Shown piece after piece: positions 1 through 6,230 of a DNA stretch of 9,315 bases. Made by a program: the position numbers and the translations under genes. The stretch comes from Candidatus Woesearchaeota archaeon CG08_land_8_20_14_0_20_47_9 (GTDB lineage Archaea > Nanobdellota > Nanobdellia > Woesearchaeales > CG1-02-47-18), in assembly GCA_002763335.1 (NCBI GenBank), contig PEYS01000023.1, positions 1 through 9,315 on the forward strand, in the 5' to 3' direction. Under the pieces are notes generated by a model that saw only the letters and a program-made list of their open reading frames with translations, had not been told where the DNA came from and did not search any database. The stretch's first letter is position 1. Each line of letters starts with the position of its first letter.

Positions 1-990
1 ATAGAGGATGCTGGCAAATGGATACCTTCATATAGGAACTTTGTTTTAATATTCCCATATCAAAAAAGCCATGATAAATACCAAATCATAGAGGAAAGCG
101 AGCTTAAAAATAAATTTTCACTCTGTTGGCAATACTTCAATGACCATAAAAATATATTAAAGGATAGAAAAAGTTTAAATAACTCAAATTGGTATGCTTA
201 TTCTGCCCCTAGAAGTTTGGAAAATTATGGTATAGTTAAGTTGCTTATTCAAGGATTTTCAATATACAGTAACGTTTCAATAGATGAATCGGGTGATGTA
301 TTTTTTGGGCCAGACATATATGGCCTTCCAATTAAAGAAGAATATCAAAATCTAACAAAATACCTTCTGGCTCTTCTAAATTCGAATATTACCAATTTCT
401 TTATTAGACAAGTTGGTGTTATACATGGAAGCGGATATTATAAATATGAAGACAGATTTATCAAAAATCTCCCAATCAAACTCCCAGACACATCTGAAGA
501 AAAGAAAATCGCTGACCTGATTATAAAGAAAGTGGATGAAATTCTTGAACTGCATAAATCAGGAATTGTTGATATAGATGCTGTTCTTGAAGGAGAAGAA
601 GCAGAAAAGCTCTACAATTTGCCAAAAGTTACATTCAACATAAGCGACAGTGCTAAATTTGACAAAGTTAAAGCAGACGACAGTAAGATTTTTATCAACT
701 CTCAGGATTTCATAGAAATTAAAAATACAAAAATCAAGGATTTTGTTGAAATTTATCTTAATTCTAACAGCGAGAAGCTATCTAAAGCCAAAGATGTCAA
801 AAACATGATTCTCAACATTTCTGTTCCAAAATCAGATGAAGTCTTGAGAGAAATCATCAAAAAAGGCGGGGCTGACCAATCACAAATTAAAGAGAAAATC
901 AAAAAGCTGGAGAGTGAAATTAACGAGCTGGTTTATCAGATATATGGGGTTACAAAAGCTGAGGCGGATATTATCGGGGCTGATAGGTAG
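1..990 (+). CDS. C-terminal part of an Eco57I/TaqI-like N6-adenine DNA methylase or type IIG restriction-modification protein (5' end outside window)
   Basis: Frame 1 is open from the first base to TAG at 988-990, giving 329 residues, so the gene starts upstream; the TTG at 217 is internal. The visible part resembles the target-recognition half of these enzymes. Residues about 1-165 contain the FPY...SYF-type segment (IFPYQK, WQYF, DRKSLN, NWYAYS), then KYLLALLNS and the NLPIKLPD motif typical of TaqI-like C-terminal specificity domains. A helical stretch follows (EEKKIADLI, KKVDEILEL). The end has the usual EKIKKLESEI, ELVYQIYG, TKAEADII tail. Such proteins methylate adenine in a specific DNA site and may also cut it; the catalytic NPPY motif would lie upstream and is not visible. 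Base composition is about one third G+C on lines counted by hand, against about half in the neighbours, which suggests transfer. A BREX PglX-type methylase is an alternative. Confidence 0.75.
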   Translation: MEDAGKWIPSYRNFVLIFPYQKSHDKYQIIEESELKNKFSLCWQYFNDHKNILKDRKSLNNSNWYAYSAPRSLENYGIVKLLIQGFSIYSNVSIDESGDVFFGPDIYGLPIKEEYQNLTKYLLALLNSNITNFFIRQVGVIHGSGYYKYEDRFIKNLPIKLPDTSEEKKIADLIIKKVDEILELHKSGIVDIDAVLEGEEAEKLYNLPKVTFNISDSAKFDKVKADDSKIFINSQDFIEIKNTKIKDFVEIYLNSNSEKLSKAKDVKNMILNISVPKSDEVLREIIKKGGADQSQIKEKIKKLESEINELVYQIYGVTKAEADIIGADR

Positions 991-1002
991 AAGCCGACGC
1001 CA

Positions 1003-1077
1003 TCAAAAGCTCGCCACCCGAGCAAGGCAATCGAGCATGCCCCCAGTCTGTGACTGGGGGTGGTGGCGAGCTTTTGA
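1003..1077. repeat. Nested inverted repeat between convergent genes
   Basis: The outer arms are perfect over 16 bp (1003-1018 and 1062-1077, TCAAAAGCTCGCCACC and its complement). Inside lies a second perfect hairpin with 9-bp arms (1040-1048 and 1052-1060) and a TGT loop, stacked almost directly on the outer stem (one base, 1061, between them), with a 21-nt bulge at 1019-1039 on the left. It fills most of the 93 bp between the methylase stop and the ATPase stop, so it is in the 3' region of both transcripts. It could act as a two-way terminator or transcript stabiliser, or be a small insertion. The inner hairpin shares 14 of 15 core bases with one at 5462-5476. Confidence 0.85.
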
Positions 1078-1083
1078 CATGAC

Positions 1084-3624
1084 CTAAAACTCGTTCTTCC
1101 TGTAGAACAGCCTCTTGGTGATCTCAATCGCTACAAGATAAGTAACAACTATCGCTGCAAGCATTGCAACTATCCCTGCTGGCAGGGGCTCAAAGCCGAA
1201 GAATGCCCCCAGTCTTGTGTAGGGGATGATCCATCCCAAGGCTACGCAGAGGGCGGTGCTTATAAGGAGGAACTTGCTTGCCGTGCTCTCTATGAACGGC
1301 AGTTTCTTTGTTCTGATTACGTGTATGACCAGCGTCTGCGTTGCAAGGGACTCGATAAACCACCCTGTTTGGAATGCTGATGCAGAAACCCTTAATACGC
1401 TGAAGAGAAGGAAGAATGTAAGGAAGTCAAACATAGAGCTTATCGGCCCAAAGACGTACATAAACCTCTTTATGAACCTGAGATTCCAGCGCTTTGGCTG
1501 CTTTGTCCACTCATAGTCAACGCTGTCAGTTGGAATGGTGACCTGGGAGAAGTCATATATGAAGTTGTTGAGCAGTATCTGTACCGGGAGCATTGGCAGG
1601 AAGGGTAGGAAGAGGATAGCGCCTGCTGCGCTGAACATGTTGCCGAAATTCGAGCTCAGCCCTATCATTATGTACTTCATCGTGTTGCCAAATGCCTTTC
1701 TCCCCTCCAGTATGCCCTCGTTTAACACCCTGAGGCTCTTGTGGGTCAGAACAATGTCTGCATACTCCTTAGCCACGTCCACAGCATTGTTCACAGAGAT
1801 GCCGACGTCAGACGCCTTTAATGACGGTGCATCGTTAATCCCGTCACCCATATAGCCAACAACATGGCCGTTAGACTTGAGGGCGTGTATCACCCTGTTC
1901 TTCTCATCAGGGGAGAACCTTGCGAAGATGGTTGTCCTCTCAACCCTCTCCCTTAAGGCGTCATCTGTGAGGGCGTCTATCTCCTCTCCCAGAAGAATCC
2001 CTTTTACACTCAGCCCTATCTCCCTGCATACCTTCTCAGTCACAAGCTCATTATCCCCTGTGATGATCTTTATCTCAACGCCAATTTCGCTGAGCTGAGG
2101 CAGCACATTTCTAATGCCCCTCTTGGCAGGATCAAAGAAGGCCACGAAGCCCTGGAGCTCCAACCCGGATTCATCCTCTCTTGAGTAGGTCTTCTTTTTC
2201 CTGCTCAGCCTCTTCGTAGCTATCGCAAGCACCCTATAGCCTTGGGCGCTCAGGTCATGATACTGCTCAGTGGCGTTTTTGTGCGCCTTCATGTTGAATG
2301 GCAGCAGCCTGCTATTGCACCTGTAGGCTGTGCAGCACTTAAAGACCTCCTCAGGCGCCCCCTTTGTTATCATAAGATGCCATTTCCTGTCTGCAACAAC
2401 AATGCTCATCCTCTTTCTGAAAAAGTCAAATGGGATCTCATCCACCTTCCTGTAGCTGTCAATGGGTGTCCTCCTGAAGTTCAGCACAGCCTCATCAAGC
2501 GGGTTCTTTATTCCAGTCTGGTGGAAGCTGTTGAGATAGGCGCACTGCAGAACCCTCTCAGAATCCCTTCCTGAGACATCCGTATACCTTACAAGCTCGA
2601 TCCTGTCTTCAGTTATGGTTCCCGTCTTGTCAGTGCATAGGACATCCATGCTGCCGAAGTTGGGTATTGAGGCCAGCTTTTTGACAATAACGCCCTTCCC
2701 AGCCATGTTCAGCGAGCCCCTGGCCATTGTCACCGACATAATCATTGGGAGCAGCTCAGGCGTTAGCCCGACAGCAATGGCAACAGCAAACATGAATGAC
2801 TCAAGTACCCTGTTGTTAACAATGGAGTTGAAGAGGAAGATGAATAGGACGAGGAAGAGCATTATCCTCATAACAAGGTATCCGAAGCTGGTTATGCCGA
2901 GCTCAAACTCTGATTTTTCCGGTGCCCTTGAGAGGCTCGAGGCAATTCCCCCAAATTCGGTCTTCCCCCCTGTTCTTACAACCACTGCTGTTGCAGAGCC
3001 GCTTATGACGTTTGTGCCTGCAAAGATGATGTTTGTCAGCTCGCTCAGAGGCGTGTTCTGCAGGGGCACTTTCGCCTCTGTCTTTTCGCAGGGAAAGGAC
3101 TCCCCTGTAAGTGCAGACTGGTTTACAAAGAAGTCCCTGGCTGAGATAATCCTTGCGTCAGCAGGGACAAGGTTTCCTGAGCTGAGGAAGATAAGGTCGC
3201 CTGTGCATATGTCTGATGCCTTAATCTCAATCTTCTGACTGCCTCTTATGACTGTTGCAGTGGCCTTGACAGAGCTGATAAGCTTCTTAACAGACTCCCC
3301 TGCGTTGTGCTCCTCAAAGAAGTCGAGGGCCACGCTGACCAGTATCAGGGTTCCTATGATAACCGCATCCACAATCTCGCCAAGGTAGGCGGATATGCCT
3401 GAGGCAAACAGCAGTATGATGATTAGGGGGCTCTTAAAATGGGATAAAAGCTCTGAGAATATGTTTAGCTCGCTCTTTTTGGCGAAGACATTGTAGCCCT
3501 GCTCCTTGAGGCGTCTCAGCACCTCCTCCTCAGATAGTCCTTCACTTGGGGTGTTAAGCCTTTTGAGGGCATCTGATGGCTCAATGCCCGCATACTCAAT
3601 AAGCCCTGCGCCTGCTAGTGGCAT
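1084..3624 (-). CDS. mgtA: MgtA-type (P3B) Mg2+-transporting P-type ATPase
   Basis: This 846-residue membrane pump probably brings Mg2+ into the cell using ATP. From the ATG at 3624, the motifs in order are TGES (173-176, actuator domain), VGLTPELLPM (285-294, fourth core membrane helix), DKTGT with the phosphorylated Asp at 332, KGAPE (421-425, nucleotide binding), TGDN (522-525), GDGINDAP (593-600) and NNFIYDFSQ (686-694). The TPELLPM and YDFSQ segments are characteristic of MgtA/MgtB and not of Ca2+, heavy-metal or proton pumps; there is no CPC motif or metal-binding N-terminus. Length is close to the usual 850-900. A GTG at 3642 would add six residues, but it lies only about 11 bp from the TATA-like box at 3650-3656, so the ATG (29 bp away) is preferred. 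It is divergent from metG. Substrate is inferred from the family; another divalent cation is possible. Confidence 0.92.
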   Translation of the reverse strand: MPLAGAGLIEYAGIEPSDALKRLNTPSEGLSEEEVLRRLKEQGYNVFAKKSELNIFSELLSHFKSPLIIILLFASGISAYLGEIVDAVIIGTLILVSVALDFFEEHNAGESVKKLISSVKATATVIRGSQKIEIKASDICTGDLIFLSSGNLVPADARIISARDFFVNQSALTGESFPCEKTEAKVPLQNTPLSELTNIIFAGTNVISGSATAVVVRTGGKTEFGGIASSLSRAPEKSEFELGITSFGYLVMRIMLFLVLFIFLFNSIVNNRVLESFMFAVAIAVGLTPELLPMIMSVTMARGSLNMAGKGVIVKKLASIPNFGSMDVLCTDKTGTITEDRIELVRYTDVSGRDSERVLQCAYLNSFHQTGIKNPLDEAVLNFRRTPIDSYRKVDEIPFDFFRKRMSIVVADRKWHLMITKGAPEEVFKCCTAYRCNSRLLPFNMKAHKNATEQYHDLSAQGYRVLAIATKRLSRKKKTYSREDESGLELQGFVAFFDPAKRGIRNVLPQLSEIGVEIKIITGDNELVTEKVCREIGLSVKGILLGEEIDALTDDALRERVERTTIFARFSPDEKNRVIHALKSNGHVVGYMGDGINDAPSLKASDVGISVNNAVDVAKEYADIVLTHKSLRVLNEGILEGRKAFGNTMKYIMIGLSSNFGNMFSAAGAILFLPFLPMLPVQILLNNFIYDFSQVTIPTDSVDYEWTKQPKRWNLRFIKRFMYVFGPISSMFDFLTFFLLFSVLRVSASAFQTGWFIESLATQTLVIHVIRTKKLPFIESTASKFLLISTALCVALGWIIPYTRLGAFFGFEPLPAGIVAMLAAIVVTYLVAIEITKRLFYRKNEF

Positions 3625-3649
3625 TTTGATGCAATTTAGCACTGCTGAT

Positions 3650-3656
3650 TAATAAA
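3650..3656 (-). promoter_or_regulatory. TATA-like box of the ATPase gene
   Basis: On the minus strand this reads TTTATTA, centred 29 bp before the ATG at 3624. In archaea transcription usually starts about 25 bp after the TATA box, which predicts a leaderless or almost leaderless mRNA. This spacing decides the start codon against the GTG at 3642. Confidence 0.6.
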
Positions 3657-3675
3657 TTATGCGAAAGACAACCTA

Positions 3676-3682
3676 TTTAAAA
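3676..3682 (+). promoter_or_regulatory. TATA-like box of metG
   Basis: TTTAAAA centred about 27 bp before the metG ATG at 3706, with no purine-rich ribosome binding site in between. This fits an archaeal promoter giving a leaderless transcript. It lies about 20 bp from the opposing ATPase box, so the two promoters are back to back. Confidence 0.65.
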
Positions 3683-3705
3683 CCTGCCCCACTACCCTTT
3701 TAAAA

Positions 3706-5361
3706 ATGGAGCTGAAGCATGAAAGGGTGCTTGTCACATCAGCCCTTATTTATGCAAACGGGCCTGTGCACATAGGGCATATTGTTGAGTACATCCAGAC
3801 AGACATATTTGTGCGGTTTCTCAGGCTCATAGGCAGGGATGTGATTTACATCTGCGGCGATGATACGCATGGAACGCCAATAGAGATAAACGCCCAGAGG
3901 CAGGGTGTGGGTCCGGAAGAGCTTATAGGGAAATACTATAAGGAGCACACAAGGGACTTTAAAAGCTTCAGGATTAGCTTTGACAATTTTTACAGCACAA
4001 ACAGCCCTGAGAACAAGAGGCTTAGCGACATGATATTCTCCCGCCTAAAAGAGGCAGGGCATATCTACCAGAAGGAGATTGAGCTAACCTACTGCGAGCA
4101 TTGCAGGCGCTTCCTGCCAGACCGCTATGTCAAGGGCAAGTGCCCAAGGTGCGGTGCAGATGAACAGTACGGAGACGTCTGCGAGAAGTGTAACTCAACA
4201 TACGAGCCTGCGGATCTTATAGAGCCCTACTGCACAGTATGCAAGAGTAGGCCTGTAAAAAAGGCCTCAAACCACTACTTCTTCAGGCTCAGCAGCTTCT
4301 CAGAGAGGCTTAGAGAGTGGATAACCTCAAATGACAATCTGCAGCAGGAGATAAAGAACTTTGTGCTCAACTGGATCAAGGAAGGCCTAAAGGACTGGTG
4401 CATAAGCAGGGATGGCCCATACTTCGGCTTCAGGGTTCCAGGTGAGGAGAACAAGTATTATTATGTCTGGCTTGACGCCCCCATAGGCTACATCGCAAGC
4501 ACAGAGAACTACTGTAAGGGCAGGGATTGCAGTGCAATGGACTACTGGGAGAGTGACAGGGCAAGCATCATCCACTTCATAGGAAAGGACATCATATACT
4601 TCCACTTCCTCTTCTGGCCTGCAATGCTTATGGGCTCTGGACTAGCCCTACCAGAGTCAATTGTTGTGCACGGCTTTCTTAATGTGGCTGGGGAGAAGAT
4701 GTCAAAGAGCAGGGGAACGTTCTTCACAGCAGAGGAGTTTGCAAATGCAATAAGCCCTGAGCTCTTAAGGTTCTACTATGCCTCCTCACTAGGGCCTAAG
4801 ATGGAGGACATCAATCTAGACTTCTGGGACTTCCAGGATAGGATAAACAACGAGCTTGTTGCGAACATTGCAAATTTTGCTTATCGTGTCTTAAGCTTTG
4901 CAAACACGAGGCTTGAGAGCAGGCTTAAGGCCTGCACAATCAGGGAGAGCCCTCTATGCAATGAGCATGCTGCCTGTGTAGAGGGGATAAGGCATGCCTA
5001 TGATGACCTGGACTTCAGGGCCGCGGTGAGGCTTATTCTTAGGCTGAGCTCAGCAGGAAACAAGCATTTCCAGGACAACGCCCCATGGAGGCTTATAAAT
5101 GAGGATGCTGGTAAGACCCAGGAGGTTGTAAGCCTCTGTGCAAACCTCGTCAAGGATATAGCAATAGCCCTCTCACCAATCATGCCTGACTTCTGTTCAA
5201 AACTAGCTGCGCAACTCGGGCAGGAAGGCCTGAGCTGGGATGACATGGGCATAAGCCTGGGGGAGTGCACAATCCCAAGGGCAGAGATCATACTGAGAAG
5301 GCTTGGGGATGCTGACATGGCCCGGCTAGGGGTGAAGAGAGGCAGCTTGTGGCAGGCATAA
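3706..5361 (+). CDS. metG: Methionyl-tRNA synthetase, catalytic and anticodon-binding core
   Basis: A 551-residue class I aminoacyl-tRNA synthetase that charges initiator and elongator tRNA-Met with methionine in the cytoplasm. The nucleotide-binding HIGH signature is at residues 22-25, inside ANGPVHIGH. The connective insertion has two four-cysteine zinc knuckles (Cys130, 133, 146, 149 and Cys159, 162, 176, 179). WLDAPIGY is the family's methionine-pocket region, and KMSKS is at 331-335 (GEKMSKSRG). The alpha-helical anticodon-binding domain follows (EDINLDFWDF onwards; NKHFQDNAPW). The core is full length, so the enzyme can be active. The ending is odd: after ILRRLGDADMARL the frame runs seven or eight residues and stops, while the next frame continues as a MetRS tRNA-binding domain (5316-5630). 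The gene was probably once longer and fused to that domain. Confidence 0.97.
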   Translation: MELKHERVLVTSALIYANGPVHIGHIVEYIQTDIFVRFLRLIGRDVIYICGDDTHGTPIEINAQRQGVGPEELIGKYYKEHTRDFKSFRISFDNFYSTNSPENKRLSDMIFSRLKEAGHIYQKEIELTYCEHCRRFLPDRYVKGKCPRCGADEQYGDVCEKCNSTYEPADLIEPYCTVCKSRPVKKASNHYFFRLSSFSERLREWITSNDNLQQEIKNFVLNWIKEGLKDWCISRDGPYFGFRVPGEENKYYYVWLDAPIGYIASTENYCKGRDCSAMDYWESDRASIIHFIGKDIIYFHFLFWPAMLMGSGLALPESIVVHGFLNVAGEKMSKSRGTFFTAEEFANAISPELLRFYYASSLGPKMEDINLDFWDFQDRINNELVANIANFAYRVLSFANTRLESRLKACTIRESPLCNEHAACVEGIRHAYDDLDFRAAVRLILRLSSAGNKHFQDNAPWRLINEDAGKTQEVVSLCANLVKDIAIALSPIMPDFCSKLAAQLGQEGLSWDDMGISLGECTIPRAEIILRRLGDADMARLGVKRGSLWQA

Positions 5362-5630
5362 GGGGCATATACAAGAAGGAGGAGCTCGCTGGGAAGCACA
5401 TTGTGGTAATAGCAAACCTTGAGAAAGCAGTTCTTAGGGGAATAGAAAGATTATCTTTCCACCAGTCTGAGACTGGTGGGAGGACTAATGAGAGCATTTC
5501 AATCAGGGAATTCTCAAACATGGATCTTAGAACAAGGGGCAACAGGGTATACTACAAAGATAAACCCCTTAAGACAGCTACAGGGGATATCATTGTTGAG
5601 GGCGTGGCTGATAACGCAAGAGTCAGTTAA
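5316..5630 (+). pseudogene. Frameshifted, truncated remnant of the MetRS C-terminal tRNA-binding (OB-fold) domain
   Basis: Frame 3 is open from 5316 (after TGA at 5313-5315) to TAA at 5628-5630 and overlaps the end of metG. Its start reads GEERQLVAGI, then YKKEELAGK, IVVIANLEKAVLRGIE, which matches the second half of the EMAP-II-like tRNA-binding domain found at the end of many MetRS proteins (consensus G.ERQIVAGI...VVVANL.PAKLRGIES). The first half (DLRVGKI...HPNADKLYVL) and the linker are missing, and the frame differs from metG by -1. After GIE about 22 codons (5448-5513) do not fit the family and contain a hairpin; SNMDLRT and GDIIVEGVADNARV then resemble the expected end. No start codon has a promoter. 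It may be decaying, may be reached by frameshifting near GGGGTG at 5329-5334, or may contain a sequence error. Confidence 0.7.
5455..5483. repeat. Hairpin inside the MetRS tail remnant
   Basis: Arms CCACCAGTC (5459-5467) and GACTGGTGG (5471-5479) pair perfectly over 9 bp around a TGA loop; G-U and A-U pairs extend the RNA stem to 13 bp (5455-5483). The core at 5462-5476 differs in one of 15 bases, in the loop, from the inner hairpin at 1043-1057. It interrupts the conserved GIES...G segment of the tRNA-binding domain, so it looks inserted. Size and shape recall the end hairpins of IS200/IS605-type elements, but no transposase is present. Confidence 0.75.
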
Positions 5631-5644
5631 TTGGTTACTGGTCT

Positions 5645-6085
5645 TTAGCTACACCCGGTCTTAACCTCACAGAAGAGCATGCTATTGCTACCAACACAGT
5701 CAGCATAGCTCTTTGCACTTGTGCAGCCCAGGGCTATGAGGTCTCTGCACACAAGATACTCGTCTGGGTTAGGAAGGCACCTGTTATTAGTCCACTCGCA
5801 GTAATGGTGTTTTGCAATGCCTGGTGTGCAGTCAGTTGCGTGGCCGTAGATTTCCTGCGATTGGCTGGGTGTTTTTACAAGCGTGGTGATTAGCCCGGCT
5901 GCAATTATGCCTATTATTGCAAAGCTGATAAGGGCATAGCTCTGCTTTGTATTTCCTGTTATATTTTCTGGCCCTTTGGTCTCAGTAGCCTCAGGGGTCG
6001 GATGCGCTAGCTCGTGGAGAACCTCTTTGTTCAATCCTGATGCTGCTAGGCTTCTTACCCTCTTTTTTCTTGACTTTGCAGGCAT
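5645..6085 (-). CDS. Small membrane-anchored protein with an eight-cysteine outer domain (paralog A)
   Basis: A 146-residue protein I do not recognise. The N-terminus is basic (KSRKKRVRS, residues 4-12), followed by a polar linker, one hydrophobic segment (about 50-70) and an outer domain with cysteines at 86, 96, 103, 113, 121, 130, 139 and 145. The basic side should stay in the cytoplasm, placing the cysteine domain outside, where four disulfides could form. The spacing matches the divergent gene at 6231-6641 exactly, and 24 of 60 domain residues are identical, including H.YC.W.N.RC and NP.EY. There is no lipobox, C-terminal anchor or sorting signal. The start is the ATG at 6085: the in-frame ATG at 6142 lies upstream of the TATA-like box (6116-6125), so a transcript from that promoter would not contain it. 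The gene converges on the MetRS remnant with a 14-bp gap. Confidence 0.8.
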   Translation of the reverse strand: MPAKSRKKRVRSLAASGLNKEVLHELAHPTPEATETKGPENITGNTKQSYALISFAIIGIIAAGLITTLVKTPSQSQEIYGHATDCTPGIAKHHYCEWTNNRCLPNPDEYLVCRDLIALGCTSAKSYADCVGSNSMLFCEVKTGCS

Positions 6086-6115
6086 GATTTGTACCTTTAA
6101 TCTAGATCGTTGCTC

Positions 6116-6125
6116 ATATTTAAAT
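6116..6125 (-). promoter_or_regulatory. TATA-like box of eight-cysteine gene A
   Basis: On the minus strand this reads ATTTAAATAT, centred about 36 bp before the ATG at 6085. With usual archaeal spacing the mRNA would begin about 6093-6096 with a leader of some ten bases. It excludes the upstream ATG at 6142 as the start. Confidence 0.6.
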
Positions 6126-6143
6126 GTATGGTTTGACAACATC

Positions 6144-6188
6144 AGAGGATTTTGACAACCGAGCAGGCGAGGTTAGTCAAAATCCTCT
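6144..6188. repeat. Inverted repeat between the divergent promoters of the two eight-cysteine genes
   Basis: Arms of 13 bp are perfect (6144-6156 AGAGGATTTTGAC and 6176-6188). Four more pairs follow (6157-6160 AACC with 6171-6174 GGTT) across a single bulged A at 6175, leaving a ten-base loop (6161-6170). It sits between the two TATA boxes, about 20 bp from one and 10 bp from the other, and is outside both predicted transcripts, so it more likely acts as DNA (operator) than RNA. A third TTTGACAAC copy lies at 6132-6140. Confidence 0.85.
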
Positions 6189-6198
6189 TTCGCTAACT

Positions 6199-6206
6199 AT
6201 TTATAC
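6199..6206 (+). promoter_or_regulatory. TATA-like box of eight-cysteine gene B
   Basis: ATTTATAC centred about 28 bp before the ATG at 6231, which predicts a leaderless transcript. A second AT-rich stretch, TTTATTTAAAA (6210-6220), is too close to the ATG to serve that start. The box begins 11 bp after the inverted repeat. Confidence 0.6.
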
Positions 6207-6230
6207 TAGTTTATTTAAAAGCCCTAGATA

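Noticed and set aside
217..990. A separate 257-residue gene starting at TTG 217
   Set aside because: The same frame is open back to base 1 and the upstream residues fit the TaqI-like specificity domain, so this is the end of a longer gene.
1003..1077. CRISPR repeat or tRNA-like structure
   Set aside because: There is no series of repeats with spacers, and the stems do not form a cloverleaf or carry a T-loop sequence.
2615..3238. A 207-codon plus-strand open frame inside the ATPase gene
   Set aside because: It is antisense to highly conserved ATPase motifs, has no promoter, and its product shows no family features.
3625..3642. GTG at 3642 as the ATPase start
   Set aside because: It lies only about 11 bp after the TATA-like box, upstream of the expected transcription start; the ATG at 3624 is 29 bp from it.
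5326..5337. A canonical -1 programmed frameshift signal in metG
   Set aside because: A run of G is present, but no X-XXY-YYZ heptamer, and half the domain is missing whatever the frame. Kept only as an untested possibility.
5349..5630. An independent 93-residue gene starting at GTG 5349
   Set aside because: The GTG is the valine of the conserved QLVAG segment; homology extends upstream of it in frame and there is no promoter, so it is a broken domain and not a gene of its own.
5471..5664. A 62-codon plus-strand frame within the MetRS remnant (ATG-like start near 5476)
   Set aside because: Its translation has no family resemblance, while frame 3 does over the same bases.
6086..6142. ATG at 6142 as the start of eight-cysteine gene A
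   Set aside because: It is upstream of the TATA-like box at 6116-6125, so a transcript from that promoter would not contain it; paralog B also starts directly with the basic segment.
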